Shown here: one piece after another, positions 42,574-49,949 of the stretch | Position numbering within the stretch: the stretch's first letter is position 1 | Layout of the letters: each line of letters begins with the position of its first letter | Assembly: GCF_014352855.1 (NCBI RefSeq) | Contig: NZ_CP060697.1 | Coordinates: forward strand, 372,001-436,000 | DNA from: Sphingomonas sabuli | Lineage (GTDB): Bacteria > Pseudomonadota > Alphaproteobacteria > Sphingomonadales > Sphingomonadaceae | Direction: 5' to 3' | DNA: 64,000 nt | Notes under the pieces: generated by a model | Told to the model about the DNA's origin: nothing | Seen by the model: the letters and a program-made list of their open reading frames with translations, nothing else | The model's database searches: none | Program-made: the position numbers and the translations under genes

Positions 42574-43641
42574 TTATAATTCAGCCTTTTGAGCTTCGGT
42601 CCAGGCAAGCCGTGCGAGCGGCTCAAGCTTGGCGGCTGTCTCGACCGCGTGCGCGGAGGAGGCCGTTCCGCGCGCAATACGCCCGCGAATGCCGTGAAGA
42701 ATGGCTGCCAACCGGAACAGGTTGAAGACGATCAGATAATCCTTGTGCGGCAACTCGCTGCGCCCGGTCCGGCGGCAGTAAGCGGTGACGTACTGCTCCT
42801 CGTGCGGGATGCCGAGCTCGTCGAGATCCATGCCGGCAAGTCCCGCGAACAGGTCGCTGGGCATGCGGTACATCAGCAAGTGATAGGTAAAGTCCGACGC
42901 CGGGTCGCCCAGTGTCGACAATTCCCAGTCCAGCACGGCGCGCACGTGCGGCGCTTGCGCGTCGAAGATCATGTTGTCGCAGCGAAAGTCGCCATGGGCT
43001 ACGCTCGACCGGCCGCTGTCGGGCGGCAGGTGCTTGCCCAGCCAGTCGACCAGCCGGTCCATGTCCTCGACCCGCCCGGCGTCGGTGTCGCCGGCATATT
43101 GCCTGGACCAGCGCGCGACCTGGCGTTCGACGAAGCCGGTCGGCTTGCCATAATCGCCGAGCCCGATCGCCGCCGGATCGTAGCTGTGCAGGCGCGCGAT
43201 GGTGTCGTTCATCGAATCGAACGCGGCGACGCGCTCCGCCCGCGACAGGCCGGGCAAAGCGGCTTCCCAGAAGATCCGCCCCTCGACTAGGTCCATCAGG
43301 TAGAATGGCGTGCCGATGACCCCGTCGTCCTCGCACAGCGCGTGGACCCGGGTGACGGGAAATCCCTGCGCGCCCAGGGCCGCGAGAACGCGATATTCGC
43401 GATCGACGGCGTGCGCTCCGGGCAGCAGCTTTCCCGGCGGCTTGCGGCGCAGGACATAGGCGCCCGACGCGGCGTCGATGCGATAGGTCGGATTGGACTG
43501 GCCGCCCTTGAACTGCGTGACCGCGATCGGTCCGGCAAAGTCAGCGACATGATCGGCCAGCCACGCCTCCAGCGCGGCCTCGTCGAAGCGCAGGCGGTCG
43601 CTGACAGGCTTGGTGCCGCTATTGGCTTGCGTCCGGTCCAT
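42574..43641 (-). CDS. phosphotransferase (APH/ACAD10-like) family protein
   Basis: 355 residues with the APH/choline-kinase fold: GGQSNPTYRIDAASGAYVLRRKPPG at the nucleotide-binding lobe, catalytic loop VAHGDFRCDNMIFD and metal motif LDWELSTLGDPASDF. It matches the ACAD10/11-type APH proteins that phosphorylate 4-hydroxyacyl-CoA substrates next to acyl-CoA dehydrogenases; here an acyl-CoA dehydrogenase is about 8 kb away, so the link is weak. ATG 43641 matches the family start. Confidence 0.82.
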   Translation of the reverse strand: MDRTQANSGTKPVSDRLRFDEAALEAWLADHVADFAGPIAVTQFKGGQSNPTYRIDAASGAYVLRRKPPGKLLPGAHAVDREYRVLAALGAQGFPVTRVHALCEDDGVIGTPFYLMDLVEGRIFWEAALPGLSRAERVAAFDSMNDTIARLHSYDPAAIGLGDYGKPTGFVERQVARWSRQYAGDTDAGRVEDMDRLVDWLGKHLPPDSGRSSVAHGDFRCDNMIFDAQAPHVRAVLDWELSTLGDPASDFTYHLLMYRMPSDLFAGLAGMDLDELGIPHEEQYVTAYCRRTGRSELPHKDYLIVFNLFRLAAILHGIRGRIARGTASSAHAVETAAKLEPLARLAWTEAQKAEL

Positions 43642-43690
43642 GGGCTTTGTCTAACAGTGAACCGTCAACTGTCACGCGCGTTGCTTTGCC

Positions 43691-44536
43691 ATGCCCAGAC
43701 TAGTCCATCTGTCCGATCTGCATTTCGGCGCGCATGACCCGAAGGTGGTCGAGGCGGTCGAAGCCCGCGTGAACGACATCGCCGCCGACCTTGTCGTCGT
43801 CAGCGGCGATTTCACCCAGCGCGCGCGCACCGAGCAATTCCAGGAGGCGTGCCGCTTCCTCGACCGGCTGCGCGAGGCAGGCCATGAAGTGCTTGCCGTG
43901 CCGGGCAATCACGACGTGCCGCTGTACGACGTACTGCGCCGCTTCCTGTCGCCGCTGACGCGCTATCGCCGGTATATCGACGACACCCTGTGTCCCGTGC
44001 ACGACATTCCCGGCGCGACCGTGCTCGGCATCAACACGGCCCGGTCGTTCACCTTCAAGGATGGGCGGATCAACGAAGAGCAGATCGCGCTCATCCGCGA
44101 CACCTTTGCGAAATCCTCGCCCGACAATACGCGCATCGTTGTCACCCATCATCCGCTGTTCGCTTTGCCGGTCGGCGATGAGGTCGCGCCGGCGGCGGGC
44201 CGCAGCGAACTGGCGCTCGATGCGATCGGCGATGCGGGCGTCGACCTGCTGCTTGCCGGCCACAACCATGTCGCGTCGATCCACAATGCCAGCGACCTTG
44301 TCACCCGCGCCGGTTCGGCGCTGGTCGTGCAGGCTGGAACTGCGACCTCGACCCGGCTGCGCGACAAGGGCCAGAGCTTCAATCGTATCGCGATCGACGG
44401 GCGCAACGTCACCATTACGGTCGAAACGTGGGACGGCGCACAGTTCGGCGTCGAGGACGAACAACGCTATGTGCAGGAAGGCGACCACTGGCGCATCGCC
44501 GGCGCCGAAAACGCGCTGGACGAACCCGCGCAGTAA
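43691..44536 (+). CDS. metallophosphoesterase (cAMP phosphodiesterase-like)
   Basis: 281 residues with all five metal-binding blocks: VHLSDLHFGAHD, VVSGDFTQRAR, VPGNHDVPLYD, VTHHPLFALP and AGHNHVAS. This is the calcineurin-like class III phosphodiesterase pattern (CpdA). CpdA hydrolyses cAMP; the group also acts on other cyclic or bis-phosphates. ATG 43691 is preceded by a weak ribosome site. It is divergent from the APH-like gene. Confidence 0.86.
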   Translation: MPRLVHLSDLHFGAHDPKVVEAVEARVNDIAADLVVVSGDFTQRARTEQFQEACRFLDRLREAGHEVLAVPGNHDVPLYDVLRRFLSPLTRYRRYIDDTLCPVHDIPGATVLGINTARSFTFKDGRINEEQIALIRDTFAKSSPDNTRIVVTHHPLFALPVGDEVAPAAGRSELALDAIGDAGVDLLLAGHNHVASIHNASDLVTRAGSALVVQAGTATSTRLRDKGQSFNRIAIDGRNVTITVETWDGAQFGVEDEQRYVQEGDHWRIAGAENALDEPAQ

Positions 44537-44553
44537 CGCATAGGCGCAAGGCC

Positions 44554-45390
44554 ATGATTGGCTTCGACATCGACGACTTCGTCCGGCGGACGCTGGCAGA
44601 GGACCTGGGCGAGGGCGGTGACGTCACGTCGGCCGCGACCATCGCCGCCGATGCGCGCTTCACCGCCGACCTGTCGGCACGCGAGCCGATCGTCATCGCC
44701 GGATTGTACATTGCGGCGACCTTTTTCAAAGCGCTCGATGCCGACGTGACAATCGAGCTGCTTACCAGCGACGGGCAGGCGATCGAAGCGGGCAAGTCGC
44801 TGATGCGGATGTCTGGCAATGCGCGCGCGATGCTGTCGGCCGAACGCTCGGCGCTCAACACGCTCCAGCATCTGTCCGGGATTGCCACGCTGACCCGCCG
44901 CTACGTCGAAGCGATTTTGGGCACTGGCGCTACGCTCCTCGATACGCGCAAGACGCTGCCCGGTATGCGGGCGCTGGAAAAATATGCGGCACGGATGGGC
45001 GGTGCGCAGAACCATCGGATGCGGCTCGACGATGGGATGCTGATCAAGGACAATCACATCGGTGTCGCCGGCAGCGTCGGCGCGGCGGTCCGGGCGGCGG
45101 TCGCCTTCAAGTCCGGCCTGCAGGTGCAGGTCGAAGTCGACCGCATCGACCAGATCGAGGAAGCGCTCGAGGCCGGCGCGGACCGGTTGCTGCTCGACAA
45201 TATGGGGCCGCCTGTCCTGCGGGAAGCCGTAGCGCTGGTGGCCGGGCGCGTGCCGCTGGAAGCATCGGGCGGCGTCAATCTCGATACCATCCGCGGGATC
45301 GCCGAAACCGGGGTCGATTTCATCTCGGTCGGGCGCATCACGCAGTCGGCGCCGGCCGTCGATATCGGGATGGATTGTACGCTCGGCTAG
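44554..45390 (+). CDS. nadC: nicotinate-nucleotide pyrophosphorylase (carboxylating)
   Basis: Forms nicotinate mononucleotide from quinolinate and PRPP in de novo NAD synthesis, 278 residues. Landmarks are EDLGEGGDVTS, GIATLTRRYVEAI, TRKTLPGMRALEKYA, HRMRLDDGMLIKDNHI and LDNMGPP, all in family order. ATG 44554 is preferred; an upstream in-frame extension is a shadow. It follows the phosphoesterase by 17 bases and may be co-transcribed. Confidence 0.96.
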   Translation: MIGFDIDDFVRRTLAEDLGEGGDVTSAATIAADARFTADLSAREPIVIAGLYIAATFFKALDADVTIELLTSDGQAIEAGKSLMRMSGNARAMLSAERSALNTLQHLSGIATLTRRYVEAILGTGATLLDTRKTLPGMRALEKYAARMGGAQNHRMRLDDGMLIKDNHIGVAGSVGAAVRAAVAFKSGLQVQVEVDRIDQIEEALEAGADRLLLDNMGPPVLREAVALVAGRVPLEASGGVNLDTIRGIAETGVDFISVGRITQSAPAVDIGMDCTLG

Positions 45391-45477
45391 GAACCCCGGC
45401 TAACGCCAAAATGTTCGCTTAACAGCCAAGACGCTCTATAGGCGCTGACAGGCGCCGACGCGCCAGGGAGATTATGT

Positions 45478-46884
45478 GTGTTCAAGGGGCTGAAGCCCAT
45501 CACCTACGCCGGCCGCGAAGTGTGGCCGCTGGTCGAAGGCGGCAAGGGTGTCAGTGCGACCAACCATGCCAGTTCGGGGGCCTGGGCGGCCGCCGGCGGC
45601 ATCGGCACCGTGTCGGCCGTCAACGCCGATAGCTACGATCCCGAAGGCCGCATCGTGCCGCAGGTGTACCGCGGCATGACCCGCCGCGAACGGCATGAGG
45701 AATTGATCCAGTACGCCATCGACGGCGCCGTGGCGCAGGTCCAGCGCGCGCACGACATGGCGGGTGGCAATGGTGCGATCAACATCAACGTGCTGTGGGA
45801 AATGGGCGGCGCACAGCGGGTGCTGCACGGCGTGCTCGAACGCACGAAGGGCCTTGTCGCGGGCGTAACCTGCGGCGCTGGCATGCCATATAAATTGAGC
45901 GAGATTTCCGCGTCTTACGGCGTGAACTATCTGCCGATCATCAGCTCTGCGCGCGCGTTCAGCGCCTTGTGGAAGCGCGCTTATCACAAGGCGTCGGAAT
46001 GGCTTGCCGCGGTGGTCTATGAAGACCCGTGGCTGGCCGGTGGCCACAACGGCCTGAGCAATGCCGAGGACCCGCGCGAACCGCAGGATCCGTATCCGCG
46101 CGTCAAAGCGCTGCGCGACGCGATGCGCTCGCACGGCATCGCCGACGACGTGCCGATCGTGATGGCCGGCGGCGTGTGGCGGCTCGACGAATGGGAAGAC
46201 TGGATCGACAATCCCGAGCTCGGGCAAATTGTCTTTCAGTTCGGCACGCGCCCGCTGCTGACGCAGGAAAGCCCGATCCCGCCGGAGTGGAAAGCAAAGC
46301 TAATGACGCTGGAGGAGGGCGACGTCCTGCTCCACCGCTTCAGCCCGACCGGTTTCTACTCCTCGGCCGTGCGCAATCCGTTCCTGCGCAACCTGGAAGC
46401 CCGCTCCGAGCGCCAGGTCGCTTTCACCAAGGAATCGCTTGGCGATCATCATTTCGAACTCGACGTCGGGCTGAACGGCAAGAAGAATTACTGGGTCACG
46501 AAGGGCGACCTGCAACACGCGCGCGAATGGTACGCCGCGGGCTTCACCGAAGCGCTGAAAACCCCGGACGAAACGCTGGTGTTCGTCGACCCGGAAGAGA
46601 AAAAGCAGATCCGCATCGACCAGGCGGAATGCATGGGCTGCCTGTCGCAATGCGCCTTCTCGTCCTGGGCGGACAATGAGAAGAACACGACCGGACGGCT
46701 GGCCGACCCGCGCAGCTTCTGCATTCAGAAGACGTTGCAGGACATCGCGCACGGCGGGCCGGTCGAGGAAAATCTCGCCTTCGCGGGACACGCGGCCTAC
46801 CGTTTCCGCACCGATCCATTCTATTCGAACGGCTTCATTCCGACGGTGAAGCAATTGGTCGACAGGATTCGTACGGGGGCGTGA
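45478..46884 (+). CDS. nitronate monooxygenase-like flavoprotein with a C-terminal Cys cluster
   Basis: 468 residues. The FMN-binding TIM barrel resembles nitronate monooxygenase/2-nitropropane dioxygenase and PfaD proteins (GKGVSATNHASSGAWAAAGGIG; PIVMAGGVWRL; FQFGTRPLLTQES). The C-terminal quarter carries ECMGCLSQCAFSSW and a fourth Cys (RSFCIQK), the spacing of a possible 4Fe-4S site, which classic nitronate monooxygenases lack. GTG 45478 follows AGGGAGA. It overlaps the SH3 gene by 1 base. Confidence 0.8.
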   Translation: MFKGLKPITYAGREVWPLVEGGKGVSATNHASSGAWAAAGGIGTVSAVNADSYDPEGRIVPQVYRGMTRRERHEELIQYAIDGAVAQVQRAHDMAGGNGAININVLWEMGGAQRVLHGVLERTKGLVAGVTCGAGMPYKLSEISASYGVNYLPIISSARAFSALWKRAYHKASEWLAAVVYEDPWLAGGHNGLSNAEDPREPQDPYPRVKALRDAMRSHGIADDVPIVMAGGVWRLDEWEDWIDNPELGQIVFQFGTRPLLTQESPIPPEWKAKLMTLEEGDVLLHRFSPTGFYSSAVRNPFLRNLEARSERQVAFTKESLGDHHFELDVGLNGKKNYWVTKGDLQHAREWYAAGFTEALKTPDETLVFVDPEEKKQIRIDQAECMGCLSQCAFSSWADNEKNTTGRLADPRSFCIQKTLQDIAHGGPVEENLAFAGHAAYRFRTDPFYSNGFIPTVKQLVDRIRTGA

Positions 46885-47363
46885 TGCGGTTTCGGGGGGC
46901 GATCGTTGCGCTGGCGGTGCTAACCGCCGCCGCGCCGGCTTCCGCGCAGGACAAGGCCGTGCCTTATTGGGCATCGATTGCCAGCGGGCAGGCGATGATG
47001 CGCACCGGGCCGGCCCGAACCTATCCCGGCACCTGGCTCTACCAGCGCCGCGACCTGCCGGTCCGGGTGCTCAAGCGGTACGAGACCTGGCGCCTGATCG
47101 AGGATCCGGACGGCGAAAAGGGCTGGATGCTGTCGACCCTGCTATCCGAGCGGCGTACCGTGCTGGTGAAGGCCGGCGACCCAAAACCGATTTATGCCGC
47201 CGCCAGCACCGGCAGCCGCGTGCGCTACCGCGTCGAAGCCGGCGTCATCGGCGCCATCGATCATTGCAAGGATGGCTGGTGCCATATCAAGATCGGCAAG
47301 CGCGAAGGCTTTGCCGAGGTAAAGAATTTATGGGGCGTCGCCGCCGACGAGGTGGTTGACTAG
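46884..47363 (+). CDS. secreted SH3-domain protein
   Basis: 159 residues with a signal peptide (MRFRGAIVALAVLTAAAPASAQ). Two SH3b-like halves follow: IASGQAMMRTGPARTYPGTWLYQRRDLPV and VEAGVIGAIDHCKDGWCHIKIGKREGF, each with the short loop seen in bacterial SH3 domains. It probably binds peptidoglycan in the periplasm. The start overlaps the previous stop (TGATG), so translation is likely coupled. Confidence 0.82.
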   Translation: MRFRGAIVALAVLTAAAPASAQDKAVPYWASIASGQAMMRTGPARTYPGTWLYQRRDLPVRVLKRYETWRLIEDPDGEKGWMLSTLLSERRTVLVKAGDPKPIYAAASTGSRVRYRVEAGVIGAIDHCKDGWCHIKIGKREGFAEVKNLWGVAADEVVD

Positions 47364-47383
47364 CCGCGTTTCAACAGGGGGAC

Positions 47384-47821
47384 ATGATGACCGTAACCGC
47401 AGCCGCCGCTTTTTTCCTCGTCGCCGCCGGACAGCCCGCCGTCGAATATCTTCCGGCCCCCGCGATCAATAACACGCCCGCGCCTTTTTCCAGCGCCGTC
47501 CGCGTCGGCGACACGCTGTATCTTGCCGGCGCGATCGGGATCGGCGCCGACGGCAAGCTGCCCGAGGGCATCGAAGCGCAGTCCAAGCAGACGATGGACA
47601 ACATCGGCGCGGTCCTGAAGCGGGCAGGGCTGGGCTTCGACGACGTCTACAAATGCACCGCCTTCCTTGCCGACATGAAGGACTGGCCGGCGTTCAACGG
47701 CGTTTACGTCACTTACTTCAAGCCGGACCGCCGGCCGTCGCGAAGCGCGCTTGGCGTCAACGGCCTCGCCCTCGGCGCGCTGCTGGAGGTGGAGTGTCAG
47801 GCCTACGCCGGCAAGAAGTAG
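47384..47821 (+). CDS. RidA family protein
   Basis: 145 residues. The RidA/YjgF core is clear: PFSSAVRVGDTLYLAGAIGIG, DNIGAVLKRAGLGFDDVYKCTAFLAD and the conserved Arg in RRPSRSALGVNGLALGALLEVECQAYA. RidA deaminates reactive enamines and imines; related members have other roles. The N-terminus (TVTAAAAFFLVAAGQPAVE) is hydrophobic, unusual for a cytosolic RidA, so export is possible. ATG 47384 or 47387. Confidence 0.85.
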   Translation: MMTVTAAAAFFLVAAGQPAVEYLPAPAINNTPAPFSSAVRVGDTLYLAGAIGIGADGKLPEGIEAQSKQTMDNIGAVLKRAGLGFDDVYKCTAFLADMKDWPAFNGVYVTYFKPDRRPSRSALGVNGLALGALLEVECQAYAGKK

Positions 47822-47822
47822 G

Positions 47823-48584
47823 CTAGGCCAGCCACATCCGGCCCATCCACATGGCCATCGCGACCATCATCACGTTTTCGGTCAGGGACACGAAACCCAG
47901 CGGCACGCTCGACGAGCCGCCGACGCACGCGCATTTAAGCTCGCGCTTGTCGATGTAGACCGCCTTGAACACGCTGGCCGCGCCAATTGTGCCGATGATG
48001 AGCGCAATGGGGATGCTCAACCAGTCGAGCAGGTGCCCGAGCATGAGCAGACCGGCCAGCCCTTCGAGAAACGGATACGCGTAGGCGTAGGGGACCCAGC
48101 GCTTGGCCAGCAGGTCGTAGTTGAGGAACATCGAGCTGAACTTCTCGACGTCCTGCAGTTTGAGCAGGGCAAGCACGCACATCGACAAGGCAATGAACCA
48201 CTCGCCGGCGCGGATCGTGAAGGGTGACCCCGTGACGAAGGTCGACAGCGACAGCGCCGCCAAGGCCGTGATCGCGAACAGGGCGATGACCGGCGTGTAG
48301 CTGGTCTCCCCGGGCTCCGGCACGTGAGCGCCGAAGCGGCGGCGCAAATCGTCGTAGCCGCCGATCCGCTGGCCGCCGATGAAGGTCTGCGGCGTCGTCT
48401 TGACGTCATGTTCGGCCTTGAAGGCGTCGGTCTGCGCGCGCGTTGTCAGATGGCGGTCGTCGACAGCGAAGCCCATGCGTTCGAGCAGCCATTTGGATTT
48501 CACGCCATAGGGACAGGTGTGGCCGGGCATGACCATCCGGTACAGCGTGGCGGTCGCGGTCGCGGCGACGGGGTCGTGTTTCAT
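47823..48584 (-). CDS. glutaredoxin-MauE fusion membrane protein
   Basis: 253 residues. The N-terminal glutaredoxin part has a single-Cys active site (GHTCPYGVK, C-x-x-G, monothiol-like) and cis-Pro loop TTPQTFIGGQRIGG. The C-terminal part has four membrane helices with the MauE-type pattern and paired Cys (LKCACVGGSS). It is divergent from a MerR regulator, and its promoter is mer-like. A thiol-redox or metal-response role is likely; MauE proteins in other loci support methylamine dehydrogenase maturation. Confidence 0.78.
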   Translation of the reverse strand: MKHDPVAATATATLYRMVMPGHTCPYGVKSKWLLERMGFAVDDRHLTTRAQTDAFKAEHDVKTTPQTFIGGQRIGGYDDLRRRFGAHVPEPGETSYTPVIALFAITALAALSLSTFVTGSPFTIRAGEWFIALSMCVLALLKLQDVEKFSSMFLNYDLLAKRWVPYAYAYPFLEGLAGLLMLGHLLDWLSIPIALIIGTIGAASVFKAVYIDKRELKCACVGGSSSVPLGFVSLTENVMMVAMAMWMGRMWLA

Positions 48585-48622
48585 CGGTCACTCTCCTGTT
48601 CCATTGCAACGAGTCGCGAACC

Positions 48623-48654
48623 GCTTTAGCTCCCGTACCGTGGTACGGAGTCAA
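48623..48654 (-). promoter_or_regulatory. mer-type promoter/operator for the glutaredoxin-MauE gene
   Basis: On the minus strand the -35 TTGACT (48649-48654) and -10 TAAAGC (48623-48628) lie 20 bases apart, the over-long spacing of MerR-regulated promoters. The spacer holds a dyad CCGTAC-N4-GTACGG (48633-48648), identical in half-sites and gap to the MerR operator of mer operons. It sits between the divergent MerR-type and glutaredoxin genes. A typical ribosome site (AGGAGA) follows. Confidence 0.85.
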
Positions 48655-48656
48655 GC

Positions 48657-49040
48657 ATGAGTGATCTGACGATCGGCGCGCTCGCGCGGGAAGCGGGGGT
48701 CGGCGTCGAAACGGTGCGCTTTTACCAGCGCCGGGGACTGGTTGCCGAGCCGCCGCGAGCGGGCGGCATTCGCCGCTACGATGATCGCGACGTGCAGCGC
48801 ATCCGTTTCGTCCGCAAGGCGCAGGCCGCGGGCTTCACCCTGGCGGAGATCGGGGAGCTGATCGCGCTCGATACAACACACGACCGGCCCCGCGTCCGCG
48901 CCATGGCCCGGGAACGCATCACCGCGCTGGATAGGAAGATCGCGGAATTAGGAGAGGCGCGGGCGGCTCTGGCGCGACTGGCGCGCGAGTGCGGCGAGGG
49001 CAGGGACGGGCCCTGTCCAATCATCACCAGCTTTGCGTGA
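48657..49040 (+). CDS. MerR-family transcriptional regulator with a CueR-like metal loop
   Basis: 127 residues: an N-terminal winged helix (TIGALAREAGVGVETVRFYQRRGL), a coiled-coil dimer helix and a C-terminal metal loop. Cys112 and Cys120 (ECGEGRDGPCPII) match the C-x7-C spacing and positions of CueR, while the dimer-helix Cys of MerR (near residue 76) is replaced (THDRPR). It likely activates its divergent neighbour by distorting the 20-bp spacer. ATG 48657 lies 3 bases past the -35 box of that promoter. Confidence 0.88.
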   Translation: MSDLTIGALAREAGVGVETVRFYQRRGLVAEPPRAGGIRRYDDRDVQRIRFVRKAQAAGFTLAEIGELIALDTTHDRPRVRAMARERITALDRKIAELGEARAALARLARECGEGRDGPCPIITSFA

Positions 49041-49049
49041 AACAAGGTT

Positions 49050-49082
49050 GTAAAGAGCTCTTGACAGTCAAGAACTCTTTAC
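49050..49082. promoter_or_regulatory. 33-bp imperfect palindromic operator overlapping the XRE-gene promoter
   Basis: GTAAAGAG (49050-49057) and CTCTTTAC (49075-49082) are outer arms; CTTGAC and GTCAAG (49060-49065, 49067-49072) are inner arms around a central A at 49066. The -35 box TTGACA (49061-49066) lies inside the palindrome, and CATAAA at 49084-49089 can be the -10 box (17-base spacing). An autorepressor site is likely. Confidence 0.75.
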
Positions 49083-49095
49083 ACATAAAGCGGCC

Positions 49096-49299
49096 ATGGA
49101 GAACAGGGTCAAGATCAATCGCGAATCGCGTGGATGGAGCCAGGGGGAACTCGCCCATCGGCTCGGTGTGTCGCGGCAGACGATCAACGCTGTCGAGACC
49201 GACAAATACGACCCCAGTCTCCCGCTGGCGCTGCGAATGGCGAAGTTGTTCGCCGTTCCTGTCGACCAGCTGTTTCTCGACCAATGGGAGCCTGAATGA
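49096..49299 (+). CDS. XRE-family HTH regulator, 67 residues
   Basis: Cro/CI-type domain with almost nothing added: ESRGWSQGELAHRLGVSRQTINAVETDKYDPSLPLALRMAKLF (only in part shown), ending in QLFLDQWEPE. Short regulators of this type control a downstream membrane partner (YozG-like). ATG 49096 sits about 7 bases past a putative -10 box and lacks a clear ribosome site, so the mRNA may be leaderless. It overlaps the next gene by 4 bases. Confidence 0.88.
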   Translation: MENRVKINRESRGWSQGELAHRLGVSRQTINAVETDKYDPSLPLALRMAKLFAVPVDQLFLDQWEPE

Positions 49300-49949
49300 T
49301 GACCGCCCGCAGTGCCGCCAACCCGCCGAAATATCGCAAGCTGATCCTCCAACTCGTGTCCGGCATGATTGTCGGCGCACTCGCCGGCTACTTCGTCTTT
49401 GCCTGGCTCGATGGCCAGGGCACGATGTTCGAAGACGGTTCGCGTGCCTTCGCGATCGGCGTTGGCCTGGTTTACAGCCTGATGGGGCTGGTGGTGGCGC
49501 TTGGCCTCATCGCTCCCGGTCCGGGCGCGCACTTGCTGAATGTCGAGGATGCGACCGAAATCGTCGAACAGCGCGGCATTTTGTGGCCAAGCGCGATCGC
49601 CAGCCTGCTTATCGGCCTTGCCCTGTTGGTGCTCGGCGTGGGCGGGGAAGGGGCCATGATCGAACCCATACCGGCATTCCTGCTTGCCGCCGTCGGGCTG
49701 GGCGGCGCAACCGCCATCACCGTGGCCACGCGCGACCGTAACGACGAAATGATGCGCGCCGTGAGCCGCGACTCTTCGGTTCTGTCGCTGACTCTCGGCG
49801 GCATCCTCCTCAGCCTGTGGGGCGGGCTTGCCCACCTCGGCCTGGCGTCGTGGATCGAACCGCTCGGACTGGTCGCCGGTATCTATGCGCTGCTGTTCTT
49901 CAGCGTCTTGCTGGTGGCGGGACGGCGCGGCCTGCTGATGCCGCGTTAG
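49296..49949 (+). CDS. integral membrane protein partnered with the XRE regulator
   Basis: 217 residues with about six hydrophobic segments (LVSGMIVGALAGYFVFAWL; AFAIGVGLVYSLMGLVVALGLI; ILWPSAIASLLIGLALLVLGVGG; FLLAAVGLGGATAITVA; SLTLGGILLSLWGGLAHL; GLVAGIYALLFFSVLLVAG). Function is unknown. Translation is coupled to the regulator (ATGA). It ends on a TTAG tetranucleotide shared with the convergent thiolase gene. Confidence 0.78.
   Translation: MMTARSAANPPKYRKLILQLVSGMIVGALAGYFVFAWLDGQGTMFEDGSRAFAIGVGLVYSLMGLVVALGLIAPGPGAHLLNVEDATEIVEQRGILWPSAIASLLIGLALLVLGVGGEGAMIEPIPAFLLAAVGLGGATAITVATRDRNDEMMRAVSRDSSVLSLTLGGILLSLWGGLAHLGLASWIEPLGLVAGIYALLFFSVLLVAGRRGLLMPR

Noticed and set aside
41592-42725. 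Plus-strand frame overlapping the end of the M3 peptidase and the next gene
   Set aside because: It is read out of frame with the zinc motif gene and runs through the terminator at 42537.
48657-49040. Regulator annotated as a mercury MerR
   Set aside because: The Cys needed in the dimer helix is absent and the C-terminal loop fits CueR, so Hg specificity is not supported by sequence, despite the mer-type operator.
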